From Nonomuraea longispora (GTDB taxonomy: Bacteria; Actinomycetota; Actinomycetes; Streptosporangiales; Streptosporangiaceae), in the NCBI RefSeq assembly GCF_004348345.1, contig NZ_SMJZ01000014.1, positions 1 through 64,000 of the forward strand: DNA of 64,000 nt. The letters run 5' to 3'. The notes under the pieces were generated by a model, which saw only the letters and a program-made list of their open reading frames with translations, had not been told where the DNA came from and searched no databases. Positions 18,594-28,709 of the stretch are shown here, piece by piece. Positions within the stretch are counted from its first letter, which is position 1. Each line of letters opens with the position of its first letter. Made by a program: the position numbers and the translations under genes.

Positions 18594-20834
18594 TCAGGTG
18601 CCGCTCTTGGGGCACACGGTGCCGGATGCGGGGAGGCGCAGACTGATCAGATAGCGGTTGACGTGGCCGATGACGCAGGAGTTCCCGGCGTTGTAGAGGC
18701 CGTGGCCGTATCCCTGGTACTGGACCGCGGCAGAGCCGGGTACCCGCCGTACGATGTCCGCGCTCCTGTCGAAGTCCGTCCAGGAGCCGACGCCCAGGTA
18801 GGGCGGCAGACCTCTGGCCGGCAGTGGTCCGGGCGGATTGGTGACGGAGGTCGGCCAGCCGACACAGCCGAGCGGGTGCCAGAGCTCGGTCCCGGCGATG
18901 TTCGGCAGCAGGCGCTCACCTTCGCGGCGCCTCCTCCGGTATTCCTCGTAGTCGCGGAATACGAGGCCGTCGAGGCAGTGGGTCATGTTCATCCCCGTGG
19001 ACGAGGGAACCTTCGGGCTTTTCGTGGCCTGCCGGACGTAGTCGGCGAACCCTGAGGCGTCGCCGTCGGCGGCCCGCTTGATCGCCTCCGCAAGCTCCGT
19101 CCATCGGGGGAGGCCGGGCTCCTCACCCGGCGAGATGATGCTGGGGGCGGCGGCCTCCTTGATGTCCAACCCACTGTAGGCGGCCGCCGGCGATTCGCCT
19201 CTGACCGGCACCGGGACACGGTCGGCCCGCGCCACCAGCGCCCTCCAGACCTCGCCGACGTCCTGGCCGTGCAGCGCGCAGGTGGTGGTCGCCGCGCACC
19301 AGGCGGCGAAGCGGGTGAAGGACTTCTCGTGGGCGAGCCTGTTGTGCGCACCGTGCAGGTACGGGTTGACCGAGCCGTCGAACACCATCGCGCGCACCCG
19401 GCCGGGGAACAGCCGGGAGTATTCGATCCCGGGTCTGCCGCCGTAGGAGTTGGCGATGAAGCTCAGCTTCTCCTCCCCCAGAGCGACGCGGATCGCCTCC
19501 ATGTCCCGCGCCACGGAGGCGGAATCCATGTGGTCGAAGAACTCGGGGTCGGCGCTGCGGCATCGCTGAGCCGCCGCCCGGTTGCGTCTGCCCAGCTCGG
19601 CGTACTCGGCGGGGGTTTCGGGCAAGCTGATCCACGGGCCGGAGAACAGACAGTCGAACGACAGCACGCCCTTGTCGACGGTGTTGCGGGGCTCGACGCT
19701 GACCACGTCGAAACGATCGCGCAGTTCGGTGAAGCTGCCCGCGTTCTTGCTCAGGTCCTCCACGCCCGAGCCGCCCGGCCCGCCGGGGATCGCGAACACC
19801 GTGCCCATCCTGCGTTGGGCGCCGGTGGCCGGGAGCAGGCCGACGGCCAGATCGATACTCCGTCCGGACCGCTCGGCCCAGTTCACGGGCACCTTGATCG
19901 TGGCGCAGCGCATCTCCTTGACGAGGGTCTTGTCCGCGCAGTCCGCCCAGGCCGGCGTCGGTGAGGGGCCCGGCGAACCTGCCGCGGCGGCAGGCACAGC
20001 CGAGACCAGGAGGGCCGCGGCAGCGCCGATCGCCAGCACCTTGATCCGGCGCCCGGCCGGCGTGATCATCGTGGCGCCCGCGGTCAACGCGGCGAGCACG
20101 TACGCGACCAGCAGCCCCGCAGCCGCGGCGGGGGGCAGGATCCCGCCCCCGACCCCCGCGATCTGGAGCGGCAGTTTTTCGATCATGAAGGAGCCGGCCT
20201 GCGCGCGCAGCGGCATGGGCAGCGTCTTGGCCACCACCGGCAGCACCACGATGAGCACGGTCAGCACGACCAGCGCGCCCGGGGTGGAGCGGACGGCCGC
20301 CCCGACGCCGAGGCCGATCAGCGCGACCGCGGCCATCGACAGCCCGGCGACGATCACCGAGGCGAGCACGCCCGGCTCTGACAGCGGCGTGCCCAGCGTC
20401 ACCCCTTCGCGGAGCAGTTGCCCGGCCCGGTCGCCGAGCGCCGCCATGGAGGCCGCGTGCATGATGAACGCCAGAACCTGACCGGCCACCAGAGCCACCG
20501 CGGCCAGGCCGGGGATCTTGGCCAGCAGGAGCACCCGCCTGCGGGGCACGGCCACCAGGCTCGTCTGGATCATCCCGGTGCTGTGTTCCGAGGTGATCGC
20601 CAGCGCGCCCAGCACGGCGAACACGAAGTAGGCGACCGCGATCCCGTTGCCGAGGCCGTCCCCGTTGCCGGGGAAGGCCATCTTCTCGTCCAACGTCTTG
20701 CCGTCGAACCCGCGGCCGATCATGAACGCGATCCCGGCGCAGGCGAGGACGGCCGTCACCGAGCAGGCCAGCACGTGGAGATTCGAGCGGAGTGTGCGGA
20801 GCTTCATCCACTCGGAAGCGATGACGTCGATCAT
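18594..20834 (-). CDS. Fusion of an ABC-2 type permease and an exported alpha/beta hydrolase (tripeptidyl-peptidase type)
   Basis: One 746-residue frame. Residues 1-255 are an ABC-2 permease with about six helices, including ITSEHSTGMIQTSLVAVPRR, a motif of actinobacterial ABC-2 permeases. Residues 256-285 look exactly like a signal peptide (MITPAGRRIKVLAIGAAAALL ending PAAAA). The rest is an S33-type hydrolase with the oxyanion loop IPGGPGGSG, Ser463 in ANSYGGRPG, an acid at Asp687 or Asp689 and His711 in GYGHG. The internal Met256 has no ribosome site, so a single fused chain is expected, with the hydrolase outside the membrane. The gene overlaps its ATPase gene by four bases. Confidence 0.85.
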   Translation of the reverse strand: MIDVIASEWMKLRTLRSNLHVLACSVTAVLACAGIAFMIGRGFDGKTLDEKMAFPGNGDGLGNGIAVAYFVFAVLGALAITSEHSTGMIQTSLVAVPRRRVLLLAKIPGLAAVALVAGQVLAFIMHAASMAALGDRAGQLLREGVTLGTPLSEPGVLASVIVAGLSMAAVALIGLGVGAAVRSTPGALVVLTVLIVVLPVVAKTLPMPLRAQAGSFMIEKLPLQIAGVGGGILPPAAAAGLLVAYVLAALTAGATMITPAGRRIKVLAIGAAAALLVSAVPAAAAGSPGPSPTPAWADCADKTLVKEMRCATIKVPVNWAERSGRSIDLAVGLLPATGAQRRMGTVFAIPGGPGGSGVEDLSKNAGSFTELRDRFDVVSVEPRNTVDKGVLSFDCLFSGPWISLPETPAEYAELGRRNRAAAQRCRSADPEFFDHMDSASVARDMEAIRVALGEEKLSFIANSYGGRPGIEYSRLFPGRVRAMVFDGSVNPYLHGAHNRLAHEKSFTRFAAWCAATTTCALHGQDVGEVWRALVARADRVPVPVRGESPAAAYSGLDIKEAAAPSIISPGEEPGLPRWTELAEAIKRAADGDASGFADYVRQATKSPKVPSSTGMNMTHCLDGLVFRDYEEYRRRRREGERLLPNIAGTELWHPLGCVGWPTSVTNPPGPLPARGLPPYLGVGSWTDFDRSADIVRRVPGSAAVQYQGYGHGLYNAGNSCVIGHVNRYLISLRLPASGTVCPKSGT

Positions 20835-21793
20835 CGCACGGTCTCCTTCGGAGTGGTCCCGCTCTCGCTTCTGTACTCGGTGCTGTCCTCCGTGAGCCGC
20901 ATGAAGGCCTCCTCCAGGGACGCGGCGCGCGGAGTCAGCTCCACCAGCGCGATTCCCTGGGACAGCGCCAGTACGCCGATCTCGGACGCGTCCAGTCCAC
21001 GGACGGACAGGGCAGCGGACAGGGCAGCGGACCGGGCAACGCGGGCGCCGTCGTCCGCGGCCACCACCGTCCCGCCGTGGGCGCGCATGATGGCGGTGAG
21101 CCGCTCGGGGTGACGCGTGCGGACCAGCACGTCGCCCTGGAAGTGCGCGGCCAGGGCGTTCATGGCGGCGTCAGCGATCAGCCGGCCGCGTCCGATGACG
21201 ATGACGTGGTCCGCGGTGAGCGCCATCTCGTTCATCAGGTGGCTGGACAACAGCACGGTACGGCCCTCGTCCGCCAGCGAACGCAGCAGGCCGCGCAGCC
21301 AGCGGATGCCCTCAGGGTCCAGTCCGTTCAGCGGCTCGTCGAACATCAGCACGGCCGGGTCTCCGAGCAGCGCAGCCGCCATGCCCAGCCGCTGCTTCAT
21401 GCCGAGGGAGAATCCGCCGATCCTCTTGCCCGCGACGTCCGTCAGGCCGACCTGATCGAGGACGGCGGTCACGCGGGCCCGGTCGATGCCGTTGCTGCGC
21501 GCCAGGCAGCCGAGATGGTCGCGGGCCGACCGGCCGCCGTGCACGGCCCCGGCGTCCAGCAGCGCCCCCATCGTGCGCATGGGCCGGCGCAGCGACGCGT
21601 ACGGTCGCCCGTCCACCAGCGCCTCACCCGAAGCGGGGACCTCCAGTCCGAGTACGGCCCGCATGGTGGTGGACTTGCCGGCGCCGTTCGGTCCCAAGAA
21701 CCCGGTCACCAGCCCCGGTTTCACCGTGCAGGTCAGGTCGTCGACGGCGAGCGTGCGGCCGTACCGCATGCTCAGTCCCCTCACTTCGATCAC
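20831..21793 (-). CDS. ABC transporter ATP-binding protein partnering the fusion permease
   Basis: A 320-residue ATPase. Walker A is GPNGAGKST, the signature FSLGMKQRLGMA, Walker B VLMFDEPLNGLDP, and the switch His lies in LLSSHLM. The GTG start (VIEVRGLSMRYG) is chosen because AAGGAG lies 8 bases upstream; an upstream open frame has no homology. The C-terminal about 100 residues form the accessory domain usual in DrrA/BcrA-type exporters. The stop overlaps the start of the permease-hydrolase fusion. Confidence 0.93.
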   Translation of the reverse strand: MIEVRGLSMRYGRTLAVDDLTCTVKPGLVTGFLGPNGAGKSTTMRAVLGLEVPASGEALVDGRPYASLRRPMRTMGALLDAGAVHGGRSARDHLGCLARSNGIDRARVTAVLDQVGLTDVAGKRIGGFSLGMKQRLGMAAALLGDPAVLMFDEPLNGLDPEGIRWLRGLLRSLADEGRTVLLSSHLMNEMALTADHVIVIGRGRLIADAAMNALAAHFQGDVLVRTRHPERLTAIMRAHGGTVVAADDGARVARSAALSAALSVRGLDASEIGVLALSQGIALVELTPRAASLEEAFMRLTEDSTEYRSESGTTPKETVR

Positions 21794-21867
21794 GTCGCGC
21801 TCTCCTTGGCTTGCCGGGCAACGATCGGCAAGTTCCGATCGGACCTGCCCAGCTTCGCGGTCCGGAG

Positions 21868-21891
21868 GGCCGGCCTCCATGGAAGCCGGCC
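21868..21891. promoter_or_regulatory. Near-perfect palindrome upstream of the ATPase-fusion operon
   Basis: GGCCGGC, ten bases containing TCCATGGA, then GCCGGCC: 24 bases, palindromic except for one base pair. It lies 75 bases before the ATPase start. An operator or a terminator for upstream transcription are both possible. Confidence 0.4.
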
Positions 21892-21965
21892 CACCCCGCG
21901 TGGTAGGAAATCGCCACCTGAGAGGTGGACCCAGCACTACCGCCTGCGAGAGGACCAGGGTTCCG

Positions 21966-21988
21966 CCCGGGGCGTCGAAAGCCCCGGG
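21966..21988 (-). terminator. Hairpin after the FtsX-type permease gene
   Basis: An 8-bp stem (CCCGGGGC and GCCCCGGG) with loop GTCGAAA lies two bases beyond the permease stop on the minus strand. Confidence 0.65.
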
Positions 21989-21989
21989 G

Positions 21990-24479
21990 TCAGCCGGCGG
22001 CGAGGGCTCCGGTGATCGACGCCCGTGCGGCGCGGCGGGCCGGCAGCACGGCGGCCAGCACCCCGGCCACGCCGGAGAGCGCCACGAACAACGCGATCTG
22101 TCCCACCGGCAGCGAGAGCAGGGCGCCGTCCAGCATGGCCATGATCGCGGCCCAGCCGAAGACGCCGCCGAGCACGGCCCCCACCAGCGCTCCGATCAGA
22201 CCGAGCACCAGAGCCTCGACCGACAACATCGCGCGCAGTTGCCGCCGCGTCAGGCCCAGTGCCCGCAGCAGCGCCGACTCCCTGGTGCGCTCGTGCACCG
22301 ACAGCGAGAGCGTGTTGGCGATGCCCAGCAGCGAGATCAGGATGGCCAGCCCCAGCAGCCCTGTGATGATCATGAGGAGCATGTCCAGCGTCTCGTCGAA
22401 CTGACCGCGGGTCTCCGCCGCGCTCGACACCTTCACGTTCGGATAGGGCGCCGCGGCCGCGTCGACGACCTCGCGCGCCCGTTCTCGCGGCACGCCGTCC
22501 GCGATGCGGATCATCAACCGCGCGTCGGGCACCGCGCCGAAGTACGTCTCGAAGGCCGCCTCCGCCACGGTGACCGACGGCAGCGTCCCCTGGTTCCCGT
22601 CGACCAGGGCGACCACCTTGAGCGGCACCGTCCCGGCCCTCTCGGTCCGCAGCCGCACCGAGTCGCCGACTTGGACGCCCAGTCTCTCGGCGTCGCTGTC
22701 CCGCAGCGCGACCTGGCCGGGACCGAAGCCCGCCATGGAGCCGGCGGTCACGTACGGCTCGACGGGCCCCCGGAACGTGCCGGCGGACACGTGCCGGCCG
22801 TCGATCGTGGCGTCCGCCTGCCGGATCTGCACCACCGAGGCCAGCTCCGGCGCGCGCCGGAGGCGCTCGGCGACGGATCTCGGGACGACGGAGTCGCGCT
22901 CCTGGTCCATCACGGCGTAGTCGACGGGGAACTGCTCGTCGAGCTTGGCCGTCATCGTCAGCCGGGTGGAGGCGGTGACCACCGAGATCAGCGTCATGAG
23001 CGTCACCCCGATCGTCAGCGCGACCGTGGTGGTCGCGGCCCGCTTGGGGTTGCGCCCGGAGTTGCCGACGGCCAGGCGGCCCGGCACCCCGAACACCCTG
23101 CCGGGGATCCAGCCGACCAGCACGCTCAGCGGCCTGACGAGCACCGGCCCGAGGATCAGCACGGCCAGGAACGTCAGCGAGCCCCCGGCCATCACGGCGA
23201 GCAGCGACTCGTTCCGGCCGGGTTCGAGCACGAACACGCCGACGGCGGTGACGCCGGATCCGGCCACCAGGAAGAGGGCGGCGAACAGCCCGCGCAGCAG
23301 GCCCGCGCGGAACGTCTGCTCCTCGGCGTGGGTACGCAGCGCCGCGACCGGCAGGACGCGGGTGGCGGACCTGGCGGGCAGCAGGGCCGCGCACACCGTG
23401 ACCACCAGGCCCACGGCCATCCCGGTCGCGATCGTGACGGGTGAGAGCGCGGCGCCGGCGTCGGTGGGCAGCGGGGCGTCGACCGCGCCGAGCACCGTCA
23501 GCGTGAGCGTGGCCAGGCCGTACCCGAGCAGCAGGCCGAGCGCGGAGGCGAGCACGCCCACGACGGCCGACTCCAGCAGGATCGAGCCGAACACCTGCCC
23601 TCGGGTGGCGCCGATGCACCGCAGCAGCGCCATCTCCCTGGTGCGCTGGGCGACGAGGATGTTGAAGGTGTTGTAGATGACCAGGGCGGCCACCATCATG
23701 GCCACGACGCCGAACAGCAGCAGGCCGAGCGTGAACATCTGCGTCTCGACCCCGGCCGCTCTCGCCAGGTCGGAGGCCAGCTCGTGGCCGGTCTTGACGG
23801 TGTACGCGTCGCCGACGGCCGCCGCGACGGCCTGCTTCAGGCCCGGGGCGGTGCCGGCGACGTCGATCTCGCGGTACCCCTTGAAGTCCGTCATGCGCTT
23901 CGCGGTGGCCGTGGTGAAGCCGACCGCGCCGGTGAACGAGAGTTCCTGGTCGACGCCGGTGTCGAGAAGACCGACGAGCTTGAACCGGTGCTCGGCCTTG
24001 CCGGCGTCGAGCACGGTGATGGTGTCGCCGAGCCGCATGCCCTGGGCCTTGGCGGTGTTGTCGTCGAGCACGGCTGCCCGGTCGTCGGTGCCCGGTCCGG
24101 TGCCGGCGACGATGTCGGCGCGGTCGAGCGGGCCGGTGACGATCGAGACGGCCGTGGTGGGAAGGTTTCCGACGGTCTTGCCGTCCTTGCCGATCAGCGG
24201 CGCGGCGCCGCGTACGAGACCCTGCGCCTCCGTCACGCCGTCCAGGCCGCGGATGCGCTCCAGCACCCGCTCGGACAGCACGGCACCGGAGCCCTTGGGC
24301 AGGACGGCGACGTCCACCTTGCCCGCGTCGGCGCTGACCCGCTGGTCGAAACCGGCCTGTACGGTGTCGTTCAGCACGAACGTGCCCGCGATGAACCCCA
24401 CGCCCAGCATGATCGCCAGCGAGGTCAGCAGCAGCCGGAACATGTGGGCGCGCAGCCCGGCCAGAGCCGTCTTCAGCAC
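21990..24479 (-). CDS. ABC transporter permease, double FtsX/MacB type
   Basis: An 829-residue protein with the layout helix - large exported domain - three helices - helix - second exported domain - three helices, as in actinobacterial FtsX-family permeases. The N-terminus [22 protein letters not shown] and the repeated cores [17 protein letters not shown] and [17 protein letters not shown] mark the two FtsX domains. The GTG start lies one base after the stop of the ATPase gene. Such pairs export antibiotics, peptides or lipoproteins. The adjoining two-component genes suggest envelope-stress-triggered expression. Confidence 0.92.
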   Translation of the reverse strand: MLKTALAGLRAHMFRLLLTSLAIMLGVGFIAGTFVLNDTVQAGFDQRVSADAGKVDVAVLPKGSGAVLSERVLERIRGLDGVTEAQGLVRGAAPLIGKDGKTVGNLPTTAVSIVTGPLDRADIVAGTGPGTDDRAAVLDDNTAKAQGMRLGDTITVLDAGKAEHRFKLVGLLDTGVDQELSFTGAVGFTTATAKRMTDFKGYREIDVAGTAPGLKQAVAAAVGDAYTVKTGHELASDLARAAGVETQMFTLGLLLFGVVAMMVAALVIYNTFNILVAQRTREMALLRCIGATRGQVFGSILLESAVVGVLASALGLLLGYGLATLTLTVLGAVDAPLPTDAGAALSPVTIATGMAVGLVVTVCAALLPARSATRVLPVAALRTHAEEQTFRAGLLRGLFAALFLVAGSGVTAVGVFVLEPGRNESLLAVMAGGSLTFLAVLILGPVLVRPLSVLVGWIPGRVFGVPGRLAVGNSGRNPKRAATTTVALTIGVTLMTLISVVTASTRLTMTAKLDEQFPVDYAVMDQERDSVVPRSVAERLRRAPELASVVQIRQADATIDGRHVSAGTFRGPVEPYVTAGSMAGFGPGQVALRDSDAERLGVQVGDSVRLRTERAGTVPLKVVALVDGNQGTLPSVTVAEAAFETYFGAVPDARLMIRIADGVPRERAREVVDAAAAPYPNVKVSSAAETRGQFDETLDMLLMIITGLLGLAILISLLGIANTLSLSVHERTRESALLRALGLTRRQLRAMLSVEALVLGLIGALVGAVLGGVFGWAAIMAMLDGALLSLPVGQIALFVALSGVAGVLAAVLPARRAARASITGALAAG

Positions 24480-24480
24480 C

Positions 24481-25230
24481 TCACGCCTCCAGCTTCACGA
24501 GCGTGTCCAGCACGCTCTGCGGCGTCGGCGTGGCGAGCTCGGTGACCAGCTCGCCGTCGCGCAGGAACACCACGCGGTCGGCGTACGACGCCGCGACCGG
24601 GTCGTGCGTGACCATGACGATGGTCTGGCCCAGCTCGCGCACCGACACGCGCAGGAACGACAGGACCTCGGCGCCGCTGCGGGAGTCCAGGTTGCCGGTC
24701 GGCTCGTCGGCGAAGATCACCTGCGGCTTGCTGATGAGCGCCCTGGCCACGGCCACGCGCTGCTGCTGGCCGCCGGACAGCTCGGTCGGCCGGTGCGAGA
24801 GCCGGTCCGTCAGCCCGACGGTCGAGATGACGCGGTCGAACAGCGCCTGGTCGGCCTGGCGGGCGGCGATCTCCAGGGGAAGGCGGATGTTCTGCTCGGC
24901 GGTCAGCGTGGGCAGCAGGTTGAACGCCTGGAAGACGAACCCGATCCGCTCGCGGCGCAGCAGGGTGAGCTGCCGGTCGGACAGTCCGGTCAGCTCCACG
25001 TCGCCGAGGTGCACGGTGCCCGACGTGGCCGTGTCGAGGCCGGCCAGGCAGTGCATCAGCGTGGACTTGCCGGAGCCGGACGGGCCCATGATGGCGGTGA
25101 AGGCGCCGGTGGCGAAGGCCACGTTCACCGCGCGCAGGGCGTGCACCCGGGCGTCGCCCTGGCCGTATACCTTGGTCAGATCCGTGGCCACGACAGCGGG
25201 CGCGGTTCGGCGTTCGGTGAGGGTCACCAT
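24481..25230 (-). CDS. ABC transporter ATP-binding protein, MacB/LolD type
   Basis: About 249 residues. Walker [11 protein letters not shown]-loop [10 protein letters not shown], signature [15 protein letters not shown], Walker [13 protein letters not shown] and switch VTHDP are all present. [20 protein letters not shown] is the family N-terminus. GAAGGAG lies immediately upstream; a GTG at 25233, the ATG at 25230 and a GTG at 25227 are all possible starts. It powers the double FtsX permease encoded directly downstream. Confidence 0.94.
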   Translation of the reverse strand: MVTLTERRTAPAVVATDLTKVYGQGDARVHALRAVNVAFATGAFTAIMGPSGSGKSTLMHCLAGLDTATSGTVHLGDVELTGLSDRQLTLLRRERIGFVFQAFNLLPTLTAEQNIRLPLEIAARQADQALFDRVISTVGLTDRLSHRPTELSGGQQQRVAVARALISKPQVIFADEPTGNLDSRSGAEVLSFLRVSVRELGQTIVMVTHDPVAASYADRVVFLRDGELVTELATPTPQSVLDTLVKLEA

Positions 25231-25342
25231 CACTCCTTCTCCCTGCGGGGGCGGGTTTCGACCCGACCCACGCTAGGTGTGAAGGTTCGGCGATCCATGG
25301 GCCCTGAGGAGGGACTTCGGGTGCGCCCGCAGACGACCCCGG

Positions 25343-25993
25343 TCAGCCTTTCGGCCGATGGGACGGCACGACCAGCCCGGCCTCGTACGCGTACACCACC
25401 ACCTGCACCCGGTCGCGCAGGCCCAGCTTGGCCAGCACCCGGCCCAGGTGGGTTTTCACCGTCGCCTCCGCGACCGCCAGCCGGGCCGCGATCTCCCCGT
25501 TGGACAGGCCGCGCGCCACCATGAGCAGCACCTCGCGCTCGCGCGGCGTCAGGTCGTCCGCCGCCGTCGGCTCCTCGTTCGGGAGCTGCGCGGCGAACGT
25601 CTCCAGCATCCGCCGCAACGTGCGCGGCGACATCGCGGCGTCGCCCGCGTGCACGAGCCTGATGGCGTTGACCAGGTCGGCCGGGGGCACGTCCTTCAGC
25701 AGGAACCCGGCCGCGCCCGCCTTGACCGCCGCGAACACGTACTCGTCGAGGTCGAACGTGGTGAGGATCAGCACCTTCGCCCCTTCGATGAGGCGGGTGG
25801 CCTCGACGCCGTCCATGCGGGGCATGCGCACGTCCATGAGCACGACGTCGACCTCGGTGTCCTTGAGGACCTCCAGGGCGGTGACCCCGTCGCCCGCCTC
25901 GGCCACGACCTCGATGTCGGGCTGAGCGTCCAGCACCATCCTGAACCCGGCCCGCAACAACTCCTGGTCGTCGACGAGCATCACGCGTATCAC
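25343..25993 (-). CDS. NarL/FixJ-type response regulator
   Basis: A 216-residue two-domain regulator. The receiver shows VDDQ near the N-terminus, phospho-acceptor Asp54 in VVLMDVRMP, Thr in LTTFD and Lys in FLLKDV. The LuxR-type helix-turn-helix is DDLTPREREVLLMVARGLSNGEIAARL followed by VKTHLGRVLAKLGL. The kinase gene lies 13 bases upstream on the same strand, and the MacB-like pair lies downstream and is its probable target. Confidence 0.95.
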   Translation of the reverse strand: MIRVMLVDDQELLRAGFRMVLDAQPDIEVVAEAGDGVTALEVLKDTEVDVVLMDVRMPRMDGVEATRLIEGAKVLILTTFDLDEYVFAAVKAGAAGFLLKDVPPADLVNAIRLVHAGDAAMSPRTLRRMLETFAAQLPNEEPTAADDLTPREREVLLMVARGLSNGEIAARLAVAEATVKTHLGRVLAKLGLRDRVQVVVYAYEAGLVVPSHRPKG

Positions 25994-26006
25994 CCGGCCG
26001 CCTCCT

Positions 26007-27176
26007 CTACGTTGCTTCCGCCATGGGCAACCGGGCCAGCACCTCGAAGCCGCCGCCCCGCAGAGGGCCGGCCGAGACGTCGCCGCCGTACATGCCGACG
26101 CGCTCGCGCATGCCGATCAGGCCGTGCCCGTCGGCGCTCCTGGGCGCCGCCGCGCCCCGGCCGTCGTCGCTCACCCGTACGAGCACGTCGGGGCCGGTGA
26201 AGTCGATCTCCACGTCCGCCCGAACGCCGGGGCCGCCGTGCTTGAGGGCGTTCGTCAGCGCCTCCTGCACGATGCGGTAGACCGCGAGCTGCTGGCCCTC
26301 GGGCAGGTCGGTGGGCGTCCCGCCGACGCGGAACCGGGCGGGCACCGCCGATTCCCGCACCATCTTCTCCAGCTGGTCCAGGCCGGGCTGGGGGGTGTAG
26401 TCGGGGTCCGCGTTCTCGTTCTCACGCAGGACCCCGACGAGCCTGCGCATCTCGGCGAGCGCGGCCCTGCCGGTCCTGGAGATGGTCGTGACGGCCTGGC
26501 GGGCCTGCTCGGGATCGTGGTCGAGGGCGTAGCCGGCGCCGTCGGCCTGCACCACCATCACGCTGACGTTGTGGGCCACGACGTCGTGCAACTCCCTGGC
26601 GATCCTCGCGCGCTCGGCGGCGGCCGCCATCCTGGCCTGCTGGTCGCGCTCGCGCTCGGCCCGTTCGGCCCGCTCCTCCAGCCCTTCGAGATAGTGCCTG
26701 CGCGTCCTGGCGTACAGGCCGGTCAGCCAGATCGTCACCACGAGGATCGAGCCGGTGGAGAACATGCCGAACGTGGGCACCAGCCGGTCGATCAGCAGCA
26801 GCAACACCCCGACCTCGGTCACGAGGAGGGCCGCCAGCGCCCAGCGGAACGCGCACCGGTAGGCCACGCCCCACAGGGCGATCAGCACCGCCACGTTGGC
26901 GGGCACCGGGCCGACGTCCGCCAGCCACTGGACGAAGCTGACGAGGGCGATGACGGCGAAGGACAGGCGTGGCCTTTCGCGCCACACGAGCGGTACGACC
27001 AGTGCCGCGGAGACGCCCACGTACCAGATCACGCCGGGGTGGACGCCGCCGTCCGGTGCGCCGCTGCCCGCGTACAGCACCGTCGTCAGCAGACAGAGCG
27101 CGCCGAGCGGCGCCACCCGCAGGACGGCGGCCACCTTCTCGTGGCGCCTCGACCACGCCTGTACGCTACCGAACAC
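26007..27176 (-). CDS. Sensor histidine kinase, HisKA_3 type
   Basis: A 389-residue kinase when started at the GTG of VFGSVQAWSRRH; the frame is open further upstream without similarity. Several hydrophobic helices occupy the first about 160 residues. A coiled linker then leads to His197 in ARELHDVVAHNVSVM, and the ATPase domain has EALTNALKHGG and DDGRGA, ending GLIGMRERVGMYGG. This is the form typical of actinobacterial kinases paired with NarL regulators and ABC exporters. The stimulus is unknown. Confidence 0.93.
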   Translation of the reverse strand: MFGSVQAWSRRHEKVAAVLRVAPLGALCLLTTVLYAGSGAPDGGVHPGVIWYVGVSAALVVPLVWRERPRLSFAVIALVSFVQWLADVGPVPANVAVLIALWGVAYRCAFRWALAALLVTEVGVLLLLIDRLVPTFGMFSTGSILVVTIWLTGLYARTRRHYLEGLEERAERAERERDQQARMAAAAERARIARELHDVVAHNVSVMVVQADGAGYALDHDPEQARQAVTTISRTGRAALAEMRRLVGVLRENENADPDYTPQPGLDQLEKMVRESAVPARFRVGGTPTDLPEGQQLAVYRIVQEALTNALKHGGPGVRADVEIDFTGPDVLVRVSDDGRGAAAPRSADGHGLIGMRERVGMYGGDVSAGPLRGGGFEVLARLPMAEAT

Positions 27177-27364
27177 GTCCTCACGATATGTACCTATAGT
27201 GGGGGCTTGGTCAGCCTGAAGGGTGAAGTGCGAGTACGACCCAGGTCTGACGTCACGGGCGCTTACGCTCGGCTTACGCACGCTCGGGCATGCTGGGTGC
27301 TCGGGAGCGCCCCTCGTGGGTGAGTAAAGGGAGATCGTGATGGTGGATCATGATCATGACGCCC

Positions 27365-27399
27365 GGGTCGCGCGGCGATGACGAAGCGCCGCGCGACCC
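27365..27399 (-). terminator. Strong hairpin terminator
   Basis: A perfect 13-bp stem (GGGTCGCGCGGCG and its complement) with a 9-base loop lies 18 bases beyond the stop of the 27418-27912 gene. Confidence 0.75.
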
Positions 27400-27417
27400 A
27401 GTAGGGTCGTCCCGCGC

Positions 27418-27912
27418 CTAACGTCGGACGTGCAGACTGACCACGGTGCTCATCTCGTCGTCGCGGATCTCGCGCCGGATGCGCCCCACGATGTCCTGGT
27501 CGAGCTTGCCCACCACCGCGCCCATGTCCGCCTCCGACGGGCAGGTCACGCTGATCCGCAGCCCGTCGTCGCCGACTCGCACCCTCGCCTTCCCCAGGCC
27601 CTCCACGTTCTTCAGCCCCACGAACAACATGGCGGTGCCCGTGCCGTTGGGCGTGCCGCGCCGGCCCCAGCCCAGACAGAGCAGCAGCCAGCGCAGTGAG
27701 ACCAGTGACAGGAGCACCAGGGCGAAGGCCAGCAGCCACAGGCTCCACGGCTCCTCCGCGAGCGTCCGGTGCAACTGCGCCGGAAGCACCCTGCCCTTGG
27801 CCGGCAGGCCGGACAGGCGGTCCTCGCCGCGCAACCACGCGTACGTCCCCAGCGCCGCCAGCACCGCGCCCACGACGGCCAGCCCGATCCGGTTGCCGGC
27901 GTACTGCCGCAT
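27418..27912 (-). CDS. AmaP-like (Asp23-associated) membrane protein
   Basis: A 164-residue protein with two transmembrane helices, one near residues 9-27 and one near 56-80 (LWLLAFALVLLSLVSLRWLLL). A soluble tail follows: TAMLFVGLKNVEGLGKARVRVGDDGLRI. This matches the alkaline-shock membrane-anchor arrangement, with an Asp23-like beta-rich tail. The ATG overlaps the stop of the upstream DUF6286 gene (TGATG). An envelope-stress role is inferred from the family. Asp23/Gls24 genes that usually accompany it are missing here. Confidence 0.65.
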   Translation of the reverse strand: MRQYAGNRIGLAVVGAVLAALGTYAWLRGEDRLSGLPAKGRVLPAQLHRTLAEEPWSLWLLAFALVLLSLVSLRWLLLCLGWGRRGTPNGTGTAMLFVGLKNVEGLGKARVRVGDDGLRISVTCPSEADMGAVVGKLDQDIVGRIRREIRDDEMSTVVSLHVRR

Positions 27913-28511
27913 CACAGCGCCTTCCTGCGCAGCCGGACGACGACCTCGCCCGTGCCGAGCGTGCCCACGCCCGCCAGCCGGTCGCCCACCGCGGTGCCGA
28001 CCTGCCTGAGCATCGCGCCGGTGCTCTCCGCGTCCGTCACGACGGTGACCTCGATGGTGCGCAGGCGCAGGCGTACCCGGGCCCTGTCCACGCCCGCCAC
28101 CTGCTGGGCCGCGGCGGCGAGCGTACGGCGCAGGCCCGAGCGGGTGATGCCGATGACGATCAGCGGGTCCGACGTCTCCACCGCGACCAGCCTGGACCTG
28201 CCCGGCACGACGGCCAGCAGCACCATCAGCACGCCGATGCCCGCCACGACGAGGGCGGCGGTGGACACCTTCGGCCACGCCGTCCTGCCCGCGAGCTCGA
28301 CCACCTCGTTCACCGGCACCCAGCCGAGCGGCGTGCCGAGCAGCCCCGACACCAGCTCCGCCGCGGTCAGGCCCATCCCGGCGGTCAGCACGGTCGCCAC
28401 GACGGCCCCCGGGACGGTACGTGCCGGTCTGAGCGCCTTGTTCGCCCTGCGCAGTCCGGTGAGCCGTGGGGTGGCGGCGGCGCCGGGCAGTATCTGCTGA
28501 AGCGTGGTCAT
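27912..28511 (-). CDS. DUF6286-type membrane protein
   Basis: A 199-residue protein with two predicted helices: AVVATVLTAGMGLTAAELVSG and the stretch VSTAALVVAGIGVLMVLLAV, which ends in PGR. An Asp23-like alternating domain follows (LRRTLAAAAQQVAGVDRARVRLRLRTIEVTV). This is the layout of DUF6286 proteins found in actinobacterial Asp23 clusters. The ATG of MTTLQQILPG is used; longer frames lack homology. Coupled to the downstream AmaP-like gene. Molecular function is unknown. Confidence 0.65.
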   Translation of the reverse strand: MTTLQQILPGAAATPRLTGLRRANKALRPARTVPGAVVATVLTAGMGLTAAELVSGLLGTPLGWVPVNEVVELAGRTAWPKVSTAALVVAGIGVLMVLLAVVPGRSRLVAVETSDPLIVIGITRSGLRRTLAAAAQQVAGVDRARVRLRLRTIEVTVVTDAESTGAMLRQVGTAVGDRLAGVGTLGTGEVVVRLRRKAL

Positions 28512-28709
28512 CACAGGGACACACGTACAGGGGGGCCGCCTGCTCTGTACCGCACCCTCGCCGCCGATTTGCCCGATCATTACGGGGACCAGGGCTCGCC
28601 GGGGGAAGCCCGGTCACCGCTCTCACCCTCCGTGCCGGTGCTGGCCGCTGTGCCTGGTCCGCGCGTCCGGCCCCTGGGTTCGGCGCCGACCAGCCGTTAC
28701 GCTGCTGGT

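Noticed and set aside
20067..20069. Separate start for the hydrolase part of the fusion (ATG before the signal-peptide-like segment)
   Set aside because: No ribosome-binding sequence precedes it and the frame is continuous from the permease start, so a fused chain is the simpler reading.
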